Shown here piece after piece: positions 24,866-33,923 of a stretch of DNA of 64,000 nucleotides. The first letter of the stretch is position 1. Each line of letters starts with the position of its first letter. The notes under the pieces were generated by a model. The model was not told where the DNA came from and did not search any database. It was given only the letters and a program-made list of their open reading frames with translations. Made by a program: the position numbers and the translations under genes. This stretch comes from an uncultured Alphaproteobacteria bacterium. GTDB taxonomy: Bacteria > Pseudomonadota > Alphaproteobacteria > Micavibrionales > UBA1664. The stretch is taken from contig CALSUG010000005.1 in NCBI GenBank assembly GCA_943789475.1, positions 1-64,000 on the forward strand, written 5' to 3'.

Positions 24866-27490
24866 ATGACGCAATGGGTTTATAATTTTGGAAACGGTAC
24901 GGCGGATGGTGATGCATCCATGAAAAACCTGCTTGGTGGTAAGGGCGCAAATTTGGCCGAAATGGCATCAATTGGTTTGCCAGTGCCCAGTGGTTTTACC
25001 GTGACAACGGAAGTTTGCACGCATTATTACGATAATGATCAAAATTATCCTGATGCGTTAAAGACGCAAGTCACACAATCCTTAGAAAAAATTGAAAATG
25101 AATTGGGAATACAATTTGGTAATAACCAAAACCCACTGTTGGTATCTGTCCGTTCGGGTGCGCGTGTGTCTATGCCTGGTATGATGGATACCGTTTTAAA
25201 CCTTGGTTTGAATGATGAAACGGTTGTTGGCCTTGCCAATCGTTCGGGTGATCCGCGGTTCGCATGGGACAGTTATCGTCGTTTTATCCAAATGTATTCG
25301 GATGTGGTGATGGGGTATGATCATCATGAATTTGAAGATGTTTTGGACACATTGAAACGTCGTAAAGATTACACGCATGATACGGATTTAACAGCTGAGG
25401 ATTGGCAGACAATTGTTAGTGAGTATAAAAATATTGTTGATGATTTTCCGCAGGATCCACATGCTCAATTATGGGGGGCGATTGGTGCTGTTTTTTTATC
25501 ATGGCAAATTCCACGTGCGGTAACTTATCGCAAGATTAATGATATTCCACACGAGTGGGGGACGGCTGTAAATGTACAGGCGATGGTGTTTGGTAATATG
25601 GGGGATGATTGTGGAACGGGTGTTGCCTTTACACGTGATCCATCCACGGGGGATAATTATTTTTACGGTGAATATTTGATCAATGCACAAGGTGAAGATG
25701 TCGTCGCGGGTATTCGCACACCATTACCGATTGATCAGATGAAGCAAGATTTACCAGATATTTATAATCAATTGGTATCGGTTCGCGATACATTGGAAAA
25801 ACATTATCGTGATATGCAAGATATCGAATTCACGATTCAGCAAGGTAAATTATACATGCTTCAAACGCGAAGCGGTAAACGCACGGCCAAGGCGTCACTG
25901 AAAATTGCGGTTGATATGGTGGGTGAGGAAATGATCACTCGTGCCGAGGCGATTAATCGTGTTGACCCTGCATCGCTTGATCAATTGCTTCACCCAACGC
26001 TTGATCCTAATGCGGCCCGTGATGTGTTTGCCACGGGTTTGCCTGCATCCCCTGGTGCGGCAACGGGTGTTATTGCCTTTAGTGCCGATTTGGCCGAGGA
26101 ATGGGCAAATGAAGGTACGAACACAATTTTGTGCCGTATTGAAACATCACCTGAAGACATTCACGGTATGCACGCGGCGCAAGGGATTTTAACCTCACGT
26201 GGTGGTATGACATCACATGCCGCCGTTGTTGCGCGTGGTATGGGACGATGTTGTGTTGCGGGTGCAGGTGTTATCACAATGGATTACAAGGCAAAGACAT
26301 TGTCGGTTGGCACACGTGTGTTTAACGAAGGTGACGTGATTACCCTTGATGGTGGAACGGGCGAGGTGATGGCCGGTGCCGTTGCACGTATTGAACCTGA
26401 ATTATCAGGTGATTTTGAAACATTAATGGCATGGGCGGATGATGTGCGCACGATGAATGTGCGTGCCAATGCCGAAACAAAGTTGGATGCCCAAACGGCA
26501 ATTAATTTTGGCGCCGAAGGTATCGGTTTGGCGCGGACGGAACATATGTTTTTTGATGCAGATCGCATTCAAAAGGTACGCGAGATGATTTTTGCCAATA
26601 ATGTACAAGGGCGCGAAGAGGCGTTAAGCGCACTTGAGCCCATGCAAAAGAATGATTTTATTGAGGTGTTCAAGGTTATGGATGGATTGCCCGTCACGGT
26701 GCGCTTGCTTGACCCGCCATTACATGAATTTTTACCCCATGGTGAAAAGGATATCGCGGAATTTGCAAATGTTGCAGGCATTGATGAAAAAATAGTGTCT
26801 GATCGCTTGGGGCAATTATCGGAAAGTAACCCAATGTTGGGTCATCGTGGATGCCGTTTGGGTATTACATTCCCTGAAATATACGCAATGCAGGTGCGTG
26901 CGATTATCGAGGCGGCGTTGGAAACAAGTGCAAAACCTGAAATTATGATTCCGTTGATCGCAACATCAAAGGAATTGGAAATCTTGCGCGCACTGACCGA
27001 AAAAACAGCGGAAGAGGTGTTTGATAAGGCGGGTAAGCGCATTGATTATTTGATCGGTACAATGATCGAATTACCACGCGCAGCCTTAATGGCGAATGAG
27101 ATCGCACATCATGCAGATTTCTTCAGTTTTGGTACAAATGACCTAACCCAAACCGCGTTGGGACTATCCCGTGATGATGCGGGTAAATTTTTACCCGATT
27201 ATGTGGATCAAGGTATATTCACGCATGATCCGTTCGTAAGGTTGGATCAAAACGGAGTAGGGCGTTTGGTTGATATAGCCTGTCGTGAGGGGCGTGAGAC
27301 AAAACCAGATTTAAAACTGGGTATTTGCGGTGAACATGGTGGTGATCCGTCATCAATTGATTTTTGCCAGAAAAGTGGACTAAATTATGTTTCATGTTCG
27401 CCATATCGCGTGCCAATTGCACGCCTTGCCGCGGCACAAAGCACATTGAAGCATGCTCAAAATGTTGAAAAATTAAGAAAGGCGGGATAA
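24866..27490 (+). CDS. ppdK: Pyruvate, phosphate dikinase
   Basis: Interconverts pyruvate, ATP and phosphate with phosphoenolpyruvate, AMP and pyrophosphate. The 874-residue protein has the three family parts: an N-terminal ATP-grasp domain (V-R-S-G-A-x-x-S-M-P-G-M-M-D-T-V-L-N-L-G-L), a swivelling His domain with G-G-M-T-S-H-A-A-V-V-A-R (phospho-His near residue 452), and a C-terminal PEP/pyruvate barrel with G-I-C-G-E-H-G-G-D-P (Cys near 821). Full length for the family. An AAGGAG ribosome site lies eight bases before the ATG. Confidence 0.96.
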   Translation: MTQWVYNFGNGTADGDASMKNLLGGKGANLAEMASIGLPVPSGFTVTTEVCTHYYDNDQNYPDALKTQVTQSLEKIENELGIQFGNNQNPLLVSVRSGARVSMPGMMDTVLNLGLNDETVVGLANRSGDPRFAWDSYRRFIQMYSDVVMGYDHHEFEDVLDTLKRRKDYTHDTDLTAEDWQTIVSEYKNIVDDFPQDPHAQLWGAIGAVFLSWQIPRAVTYRKINDIPHEWGTAVNVQAMVFGNMGDDCGTGVAFTRDPSTGDNYFYGEYLINAQGEDVVAGIRTPLPIDQMKQDLPDIYNQLVSVRDTLEKHYRDMQDIEFTIQQGKLYMLQTRSGKRTAKASLKIAVDMVGEEMITRAEAINRVDPASLDQLLHPTLDPNAARDVFATGLPASPGAATGVIAFSADLAEEWANEGTNTILCRIETSPEDIHGMHAAQGILTSRGGMTSHAAVVARGMGRCCVAGAGVITMDYKAKTLSVGTRVFNEGDVITLDGGTGEVMAGAVARIEPELSGDFETLMAWADDVRTMNVRANAETKLDAQTAINFGAEGIGLARTEHMFFDADRIQKVREMIFANNVQGREEALSALEPMQKNDFIEVFKVMDGLPVTVRLLDPPLHEFLPHGEKDIAEFANVAGIDEKIVSDRLGQLSESNPMLGHRGCRLGITFPEIYAMQVRAIIEAALETSAKPEIMIPLIATSKELEILRALTEKTAEEVFDKAGKRIDYLIGTMIELPRAALMANEIAHHADFFSFGTNDLTQTALGLSRDDAGKFLPDYVDQGIFTHDPFVRLDQNGVGRLVDIACREGRETKPDLKLGICGEHGGDPSSIDFCQKSGLNYVSCSPYRVPIARLAAAQSTLKHAQNVEKLRKAG

Positions 27491-27498
27491 CTTAAGTT

Positions 27499-28341
27499 TT
27501 ACACGGGGTACGTCAGGTGATTAGATGGCTTTGCTCTGGAGGTTGTAAATATAGGTATTTTTTGAGCTTCTTCTTTTAATGTATTAAGCCATTGTGGGGC
27601 GTCGCCTATATTCGAAGGATATGTTTTTTCTATCTCTTCCATCTCTTTTATTGTGTAATTAGAAGTGTTTTTCTTTATTTCGTTAATCATGTGTTTTTTC
27701 AACGCATCGCGTAGTGCTTTGGACACGACGTTGGATTGACCTAAACCACATTCTTGTTCGGTGTCTGGATCGGTGAAACGAACATGTCCGTTCACGTCTT
27801 TGATATCTTTTACTTTTATCCAAAAACCTTTTTCAATTTTCTCTGTACTATCAATAGGGCTTGGTGTTGGAAGGGAGGTGTTTTGAGGCAATATTGCATA
27901 GAAAAAATTTACATTTTGAAGAACAAAGTTATTTTTTGCTCCCGAAATATTATAATGTTCTTGGCCATTGTCTTTTGTAAAATTTAGAGGAGTTACAGAA
28001 ACGTTTCGTTCTTTTAAATCGATGCCAGTTTCCTCTAAACATTCTTGAATGGCCTGATCTTTATCAGTCAGAGGTTGTGTAATTTTACTTGGATCTTGAT
28101 CAAGATCGGGACCATTGCGAAAACCTTCGATAAAATTGTATTGAGGATTGTCCCGATTCCATTTTTTTTGTTTGAGCATTAAAACGCAGATATCACCGTC
28201 TGCATCATAACCAAATAGTGTTAAGACGGCGCCACCTTTGAAACCTCTATATTGGTCGACGGAATACTTGCCAACTCTGAATCCTAAATGCAGAGCATAA
28301 CCATTTTCTTTAGCTGTTTCTTCTAAAGGGCATTTTGTCAT
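27499..28341 (-). CDS. Nudix-like hydrolase with divergent Nudix box
   Basis: A 280-residue protein. Residues about 72-113 carry an F-I-E-G-F region followed by Q-A-I-Q-E-C-L-E-E-T-G-I, which resembles the Nudix box R-E-x-x-E-E-x-G with Gln in place of Arg. The metal-binding Glu residues remain. Longer flanks than a minimal Nudix domain (about 150 residues) suggest extra domains, and the C-terminal 90 residues are Lys/Glu-rich and helical. It might hydrolyse a nucleoside diphosphate derivative; the substrate is unknown. It is convergent with ppdK. Confidence 0.55.
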   Translation of the reverse strand: MTKCPLEETAKENGYALHLGFRVGKYSVDQYRGFKGGAVLTLFGYDADGDICVLMLKQKKWNRDNPQYNFIEGFRNGPDLDQDPSKITQPLTDKDQAIQECLEETGIDLKERNVSVTPLNFTKDNGQEHYNISGAKNNFVLQNVNFFYAILPQNTSLPTPSPIDSTEKIEKGFWIKVKDIKDVNGHVRFTDPDTEQECGLGQSNVVSKALRDALKKHMINEIKKNTSNYTIKEMEEIEKTYPSNIGDAPQWLNTLKEEAQKIPIFTTSRAKPSNHLTYPV

Positions 28342-28367
28342 AGTTGCATTATAATGAATTTTTATTG

Positions 28368-29063
28368 TTATGTCAATTTTAAAAGGATTAACCCAACATC
28401 ACCGCATGTTGATCTTAAATTTGCTCCCTCGGGGGCATTTTTAATGTCTATGCAGCGCAGCTTCTTTTTTGCCAAACCGCGGTGGTGCATACGGCTGACC
28501 AATTCTTGCCCCATGTAGCATCCCTTTGTATATGAAACGGCACTTTCGATAATGATATCACTTTCATGAATGAATGATTTTTCGGGGATTAAATCTCGTG
28601 ATCCATCAGGTATTTCGTGTTTTATGCGGTGGGTGTCCCAAATGCCAAAGTTAACTTCGTTTATATCATGAGGTTTTGAATAGGCGCGATACCCGCATGC
28701 GTCATGGCGAGGATCTTTATAATTACCGTCCCATGCCCCATTGAATATTTGAAATGCATCAACGTTATCTTGTAATTCTAACGTAACCTTCGATCGTAAT
28801 TTAAACATGGATAGGCGTTTGAATAGGGCGGAGGCGCGTTTACCACCTTCGCAATCAATCATAATTTTTTCATCATTTTCATGAATAAAAAAATCGAATA
28901 AGAATTTACCATTAGGGGTCAGGAGGCAGGAATAGAGTAGGGGCTGTGTATCAAGAAGGTCGATGTCTTGCGTTATTAACCCTTGTAAAAAGGACCGTTT
29001 ATCGTCGCCTGTGATGCAAATAAATGCCCGATCAGGCAGTTTTGTATAAACCGCCTGTGTCAT
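28368..29063 (-). CDS. ygfZ: YgfZ/GcvT family folate-binding protein
   Basis: Relatives assist iron-sulfur enzyme maintenance and tRNA modification with folate. The 231-residue protein shows the signature K-G-C-Y-M-G-Q-E (Cys182) and the N-terminal I-T-G-D-D-K-R-S-F-L-Q-G-L-I-T-Q-D motif. It is at the short end of the family because the C-terminal barrel is cut down. The lipoprotein gene upstream ends two bases before it, so the two may be co-transcribed. Confidence 0.85.
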   Translation of the reverse strand: MTQAVYTKLPDRAFICITGDDKRSFLQGLITQDIDLLDTQPLLYSCLLTPNGKFLFDFFIHENDEKIMIDCEGGKRASALFKRLSMFKLRSKVTLELQDNVDAFQIFNGAWDGNYKDPRHDACGYRAYSKPHDINEVNFGIWDTHRIKHEIPDGSRDLIPEKSFIHESDIIIESAVSYTKGCYMGQELVSRMHHRGLAKKKLRCIDIKNAPEGANLRSTCGDVGLILLKLT

Positions 29064-29065
29064 GA

Positions 29066-29560
29066 TTAATCGTTATATTGGGAATCGTTACCGTGAGAAT
29101 ATGATGGTTGCGCTTCCTTCACTTCGAATGTTTTTCCTAAAATAGTCGTGTTATAGTTTGTACGTGCCTTGTCCATTGTGTGTGGACGGACATAATTTGT
29201 AAGATTCCAACCTTTGAAATTCATGCATGTTTCAAAATCATGGAAATCACGAAATTCTGTATGTAGCGGGCCGTCACCTTTTGGTGATTGCCAATTTTCG
29301 GCTAGACCAACATTGACTTCAACATTACGTGGTGGGTTTGCGTTACGAATTGTCCCAAGGCGTGATAATTCTTTGACCTCTGACACACATGATGAAATAT
29401 CTTTGTGCAATTGATGTTGTGCCTTTGGCCCACGCATATAAAGGGCGGACACGTTATCTGTGCGTTCCCAAAATGCGGCGTTATCTTCAACAGATGTATG
29501 TTGAGTTTGAGTGCAAGCGGCAGTTAAAGTGACAAGAGCGAGTGTAAATATTTTTTTCAT
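29066..29560 (-). CDS. Putative lipoprotein, hypothetical
   Basis: A 164-residue protein with a lipoprotein signal: M-K-K start, hydrophobic core and lipobox L-T-A-A-C (Cys16). The mature part has two further Cys (in SSCVSEV and FETCMNF) that could pair, and is otherwise polar. I recognise no domain. ATG 29560 is chosen because it gives a complete lipoprotein signal; the longer reading adds 29 residues that would overlap the solute-binding protein gene. Probably attached to a membrane facing the periplasm. Confidence 0.65.
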   Translation of the reverse strand: MKKIFTLALVTLTAACTQTQHTSVEDNAAFWERTDNVSALYMRGPKAQHQLHKDISSCVSEVKELSRLGTIRNANPPRNVEVNVGLAENWQSPKGDGPLHTEFRDFHDFETCMNFKGWNLTNYVRPHTMDKARTNYNTTILGKTFEVKEAQPSYSHGNDSQYND

Positions 29561-29609
29561 GATTTTAAAATAACAATTTTTATGACTTTTACAATGTTTA
29601 TTCTTTGTC

Positions 29610-31265
29610 TTATTGCTCACTCCACCATGTTTCCAAAACCATACCATAGGTGGATTGTTCGGCAGGGTGTTTTATACGTGGTTGGCGCACGACATAGTCA
29701 ACGCCAGTATAGTAATGTGGGATAAATAAATATTGGTTCATAATTTGACTATCCAACTTTTGAGCGTGAAGGCGCAGATGTTCATATGTTTTTGCATCGG
29801 CTAAATTTTCGATCGTGATTTCGATTTCAGGATTGCAAACACCGGAATAATTTCGTGATCCTTTTGTATTTGCCGCTTCGCATCCCCAATAAACATTTTG
29901 CTCTGTGCCAGGGGATAAGGAATTGATCCATCTCCATGAGACAAGATCATAATCGTAATCGTTCAATGCGCCAAAAAATTGAGCGGTGTCGAGAACGCGA
30001 ATGTTTAAAATAATACCAAGGCGTTTGAGATCGCGTGCATAGGCAAGAGCGATTTTCTCTTCGGCAGGGTTGTTGAGGATGAGGGATAGTTCAAATCTTT
30101 TTCCATCTTTTAATATCCATTCAGATGAATTTAATGATTTATTCGCTTGTTTAAGATTTTTACGTTTGTTTTTGTTATTAAAAGAAAAATTTGATTTTAA
30201 TTCTGTATTTGAAAATATGCTGTTAACGCGTTTTGCCTTACCATGGAATAATGTTTTATTCATCCAATTAAAATCAAATGCGAGTGATAACGCCTCGCGC
30301 ACTTTGATATTATTTAACGGTGCGCGGCGCGTATTCATGATAAATCCACGTGCGGGTTCAGGGCGTGAGTGGGATAATTCTTCGCGGACATAATCACCGT
30401 TATCATCATAATTAATTTGCCATTTTGCGGGATTAAATTCACGGCGAACATCGCAATCTCCCGATTTGAACGCTTCTAATGCGACCTGTTCATCACGATA
30501 ATAATCAAATGTCATGTGATCAAAATTGTAATGACCGATATGAACAGGGTTATTTTTTGCCCAATAGTCAGTCACTTTTTCGTATGTAATTTTACGCCCT
30601 TCATCAATTGATTTGATTTTGTATGGGCCTGACCCTAATGGTATATCCAATGTTGTTTTATCAAATTCACGGTCTTGCCAATATGCCTTTGAGTAAATAG
30701 GCATCATGGCAAGTATGAGTGCTGTTTCCTGATTATAGCTTTCGCCAAAATCAAAACGAATTGTTGTATCGTTTTTCACATCAACATTTTTGACAAGTCT
30801 ATAAACGTTACGCGTGTTTGGTTTTCCTTTATCGCGTAATTGTTCAAACGAAAATTGGATATCAGCGGTTGTAATGCGTGATCCATCATGGAAAATCGCA
30901 TTGGGATTTAAGTTAAATGTGATAGACGAGCGATCGTCGGGTAAAATAACGTCTTTTGCAATCACACCATATAATCCAAATGGTTCGCTCCACACACGGC
31001 GCATCAATGGATCGTTGAGCATGTGTAACCCTTCGGCAGCTTTTCCCTTCATTGTATTGTCATTGAGGGTGTCAAACGTACCGATTGAACATTGGGTTAA
31101 TGTCGCGCCTTTTGTTGCGTTGGGGTTAGTGTAAGGCAGATGGGTAAAATCACTTTCATTCATCGGGGACGTGCCATGCATGGCAATGGCCGATACAGGT
31201 TCATTCGCATGCGTGCGCAATGGAAGAGTAGAGAGAATGATGAATGTTAGTGTGCGTATGATCAT
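29610..31265 (-). CDS. Extracellular solute-binding protein, family 5 (YejA-like)
   Basis: A 551-residue periplasmic binding protein for an oligopeptide-type ABC transporter. It has a signal peptide to about residue 20 (T-H-A-N), the early A-M-H-G-T-S-P motif of the YejA branch, F-N-L-N-P-N-A-I-F-H-D-G-S-R-I-T-T-A-D-I-Q-F-S-F, and a G-S-G-P-Y-K-I-K segment. E. coli YejA serves the YejABEF transporter for microcin C and peptides. No permease or ATPase gene lies beside it here. Its start overlaps the adenosine kinase stop by four bases. Confidence 0.85.
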   Translation of the reverse strand: MIIRTLTFIILSTLPLRTHANEPVSAIAMHGTSPMNESDFTHLPYTNPNATKGATLTQCSIGTFDTLNDNTMKGKAAEGLHMLNDPLMRRVWSEPFGLYGVIAKDVILPDDRSSITFNLNPNAIFHDGSRITTADIQFSFEQLRDKGKPNTRNVYRLVKNVDVKNDTTIRFDFGESYNQETALILAMMPIYSKAYWQDREFDKTTLDIPLGSGPYKIKSIDEGRKITYEKVTDYWAKNNPVHIGHYNFDHMTFDYYRDEQVALEAFKSGDCDVRREFNPAKWQINYDDNGDYVREELSHSRPEPARGFIMNTRRAPLNNIKVREALSLAFDFNWMNKTLFHGKAKRVNSIFSNTELKSNFSFNNKNKRKNLKQANKSLNSSEWILKDGKRFELSLILNNPAEEKIALAYARDLKRLGIILNIRVLDTAQFFGALNDYDYDLVSWRWINSLSPGTEQNVYWGCEAANTKGSRNYSGVCNPEIEITIENLADAKTYEHLRLHAQKLDSQIMNQYLFIPHYYTGVDYVVRQPRIKHPAEQSTYGMVLETWWSEQ

Positions 31266-32236
31266 GCGGCCAAGTCTTTATAATCAATTTGTGGGCGTGG
31301 ACCGATATGGCTAATCACTTCTGCCGCGGCCTTGGCACCTAGTATCGCGCATTCCCTAATTGGCATTTTTTGGGTGTAGCCATAAAGGAAACCTGCGGCG
31401 AATTGATCGCCTGCACCAGTCATATCCACAATCTTATCCACAGGTTGTGCGTCAATTTCGATACGTTGTGTGTTGTTTGAAACGACCGCGCCTTTTTCGC
31501 TACGCGTTGCAACAACGATAGATGATAGGCGTGATGCCTTTTCGAACGCTTCTTCAAAGTCACCTGTTTGGAATAAGGATTTTAATTCAGCTTCATTTGC
31601 AAACAGGATGTTTACATCACCTTCAATTAATTTTAGGAAATCATCACGGTGACGTTCAACGCAAAAGCTGTCTGATAAGGTAAGGGCGACTTCGTGACCT
31701 GCCGCGTGTGCGATTTCCGCGGCCTTGTAAAATGCAGCCTTGGCAGGATCTTTATCAAATAGATATCCCTCCATATAGGTCACCTTAGAGTTCGCAATTA
31801 AGTCAGCATTAATATGATCAACGGATAATTCAGTACATGCACCAAGGAATGTATTCATTGATCGTTCACTGTCGGGGGTAATAAAAATTGTACAACGCCC
31901 CGTTGAGACATCACCATTATGGCGAGGGGTGTTGAATGTAACCCCTATATCATTCATATCGTTCACAAAGGCATCGCCGAATTTGTCATTTGCAACAAGT
32001 CCGATATAGGCACCTTTTCCACCAAATGACGCAAAGCCAGCCATGGTGTTACCGGCCGATCCGCCAGATTGAATTGTAACGTCATTTTGTGCCGCGGATA
32101 ATTCTTGTGCGCGTGCTTCATCGATTAATGTCATTGACCCTTTTTCAATTTTATAGTCGATTAAAAATTGATCATCACAATTGGCCAAAACATCAACCAT
32201 TGCATTACCGATACCCGTTACGTCATAAGTCGTCAT
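31262..32236 (-). CDS. Adenosine kinase-like PfkB family sugar kinase
   Basis: A 324-residue PfkB kinase. It has the N-terminal G-N-A-M-V-D-V-L pattern, S-G-G-S-A-G-N-T-M-A-G and the C-terminal signature D-M-T-G-A-G-D-Q-F-A-A-G-F-L-Y-G containing the catalytic Asp. Close alphaproteobacterial relatives are annotated as adenosine kinase, which makes AMP from adenosine; other sugar or nucleoside substrates are possible. ATG 32236 (MTTYDVTGIG) fits the family start. The stop overlaps the start of the YejA-like gene (ATGA), suggesting one transcript. Confidence 0.87.
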   Translation of the reverse strand: MTTYDVTGIGNAMVDVLANCDDQFLIDYKIEKGSMTLIDEARAQELSAAQNDVTIQSGGSAGNTMAGFASFGGKGAYIGLVANDKFGDAFVNDMNDIGVTFNTPRHNGDVSTGRCTIFITPDSERSMNTFLGACTELSVDHINADLIANSKVTYMEGYLFDKDPAKAAFYKAAEIAHAAGHEVALTLSDSFCVERHRDDFLKLIEGDVNILFANEAELKSLFQTGDFEEAFEKASRLSSIVVATRSEKGAVVSNNTQRIEIDAQPVDKIVDMTGAGDQFAAGFLYGYTQKMPIRECAILGAKAAAEVISHIGPRPQIDYKDLAA

Positions 32237-32277
32237 GAAAGTCTTTCCTTTACAAAATTCTGATATATAGTTGTGGC

Positions 32278-32853
32278 ATGAGCAGGGCAAGCGCGCAAGA
32301 TATTGAAACAATGAAAGCAAAAGTTATCCAAGCATCTTTGGATTTAGCGTCCGCGTATCCATGGAATGATGTGCATATGGCACAAATTGCGGAAAAAGCG
32401 AAATGTGAATTGACGGATGTGCAGGCAGTTTTTCCAGAGAAAATGGATATCCTTCATGCCTACGAACGGCAAATTGATGCGCAAGTGATGGATGCGATGA
32501 ATGATGCATTTGATGATACGGATAGTTCACGTGATAAAATATTTGATGTGTTGATGGAACGGTTTGATGTGTTGAATGATAATCGTGCCAGTGTATTAAG
32601 CATGTTAAACGCCGTAACACTTGATCCAAAACAAATGATGGTGACCGCGCCATGGGTGCCACAATCAATGATCAAAATGATGGCATTGGCGGATATGGAC
32701 ACAAACGGTATAAAGGGCACAATGCGCGTTGCGGGGGTGAGTATTGCCTACCTCAAAACACTACGTGATTGGGCAAATGATAACAGCGTCGATATGGCAC
32801 AAACAATGGCAGGCCTTGATAACGCATTGGGCTATGTTGAAAAAATAGGGTAG
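32278..32853 (+). CDS. TetR-type transcriptional regulator
   Basis: A 191-residue protein with an N-terminal helical region (about 12-60) of TetR pattern: A-S-L-D-L-A-S-A-Y-P-W-N-D-V-H-M-A-Q-I-A-E-K-A-K-C, then V-F-P-E-K-M-D-I-L in place of the usual Y-x-x-F-x-x-K. The rest is helical, as in TetR ligand domains. The ligand and targets are unknown. It is divergent from the adenosine kinase gene by 41 bp and is followed by pth after six bases. A start at 32311 is possible. Confidence 0.7.
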   Translation: MSRASAQDIETMKAKVIQASLDLASAYPWNDVHMAQIAEKAKCELTDVQAVFPEKMDILHAYERQIDAQVMDAMNDAFDDTDSSRDKIFDVLMERFDVLNDNRASVLSMLNAVTLDPKQMMVTAPWVPQSMIKMMALADMDTNGIKGTMRVAGVSIAYLKTLRDWANDNSVDMAQTMAGLDNALGYVEKIG

Positions 32854-32859
32854 GGGATA

Positions 32860-33435
32860 ATGTATCTTTTTGTAGGGCTGGGTAATCCAGGAAGTGAACA
32901 TGCAAAGCAACGTCATAACATTGGGTTTATGGCGATGGACGCGATAAAAGACGCGCATGGTTTTTCGGATTGGAAATCAAAATCAAAAGGGTTGGTGTCC
33001 GAAGGGCGATTAGGCACGGACAAGGTTATCTTGTTAAAGCCGCAAACATTTATGAATTTATCGGGTGAAAGCGTGCAACCATTGGCAGCATTTTATAAAA
33101 TTGATCCCGAAGATATATTTGTGTTCCATGATGAATTGGATTTGGCCGAAGGCGTGATAAAGGTTAAAAAAGGCGGCGGTTCGGCGGGACATAATGGCCT
33201 AAAATCCATCACAGGACGATTTGGAATGCCCGATTATTACCGTGTGCGTATGGGCATTGGACATCCGGGGTCAAAGGCGCGCGTGAACGGTCATGTCCTT
33301 GGTAATTTCCGTGATGAAGAGCATGATTGGCTCGACCCTCAATTGAAATTTGTTGCAAAATATATTGGTAATCTGTTAAATAAACCCACTGATTTTACCG
33401 CAAAGGTGATGCAAGATATGAAGGGAGAAAAATAA
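32860..33435 (+). CDS. pth: Peptidyl-tRNA hydrolase
   Basis: Frees tRNA from prematurely released peptidyl-tRNA. The 191-residue protein starts M-Y-L-F-V-G-L-G-N-P-G and has the catalytic His in R-H-N-I-G-F and the family motifs K-P-Q-T-F-M-N-L-S-G and G-G-G-S-A-G-H-N-G-L-K-S-I. Its TAA overlaps the next start by one base (TAATG), implying coupling with the small Cys-rich gene. Confidence 0.95.
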   Translation: MYLFVGLGNPGSEHAKQRHNIGFMAMDAIKDAHGFSDWKSKSKGLVSEGRLGTDKVILLKPQTFMNLSGESVQPLAAFYKIDPEDIFVFHDELDLAEGVIKVKKGGGSAGHNGLKSITGRFGMPDYYRVRMGIGHPGSKARVNGHVLGNFRDEEHDWLDPQLKFVAKYIGNLLNKPTDFTAKVMQDMKGEK

Positions 33436-33857
33436 TGGAAGACAACATCGGTGCAAAATTATGTTCAAATTGTGAAACGTGTGGAGCATGTAAGGTTTCT
33501 TTTGATGATGTTTCTGAAGGCGGTGAGAAACAAAAAAATACTGCTTTCACAAGTTTTTTAGAGGCGGATTCTTTTGCAGAAAAATTGACGGATCGTTTAC
33601 AGGAGACACCATATAAAAATGCAGTTGTTATGGCGTGGGTTCAGCTTGCAGAAAATGGTCGTGAATATGATGTTGATTTAGTCGTATATTCAGACGAATT
33701 GCCTCAAGGAAAAACACCAGAGATCGCGAAATGTGAAGTTTTTAAGATACTCAAGGATGATCTTGGTGATTACGAACCAACGTTTGTTAAGGCTCATCCT
33801 TCTGGACATGTTTCCCCTAAAATAGCACCTGTTTATTCTAGAATGGTTATTAGTTAA
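33435..33857 (+). CDS. Hypothetical protein with N-terminal Cys cluster
   Basis: A 140-residue protein of unknown family. Near the N-terminus four Cys are spaced by two residues each (Cys10, 13, 16 and 19), which could hold zinc or an iron-sulfur cluster. The rest reads as an alpha/beta domain with strands around N-A-V-V-M-A-W-V-Q-L-A and Y-D-V-D-L-V-V-Y, and a C-terminal H-P-S-G-H-V-S-P segment. Translationally coupled to pth by a one-base overlap, and followed by ychF after 66 bp. No function can be claimed. Confidence 0.6.
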   Translation: MEDNIGAKLCSNCETCGACKVSFDDVSEGGEKQKNTAFTSFLEADSFAEKLTDRLQETPYKNAVVMAWVQLAENGREYDVDLVVYSDELPQGKTPEIAKCEVFKILKDDLGDYEPTFVKAHPSGHVSPKIAPVYSRMVIS

Positions 33858-33923
33858 AAAATCTCTGTGACATCGACGTTGCTTGTGGTAAATAATTTCA
33901 TCAAATAAAAAAGGACTATTATC

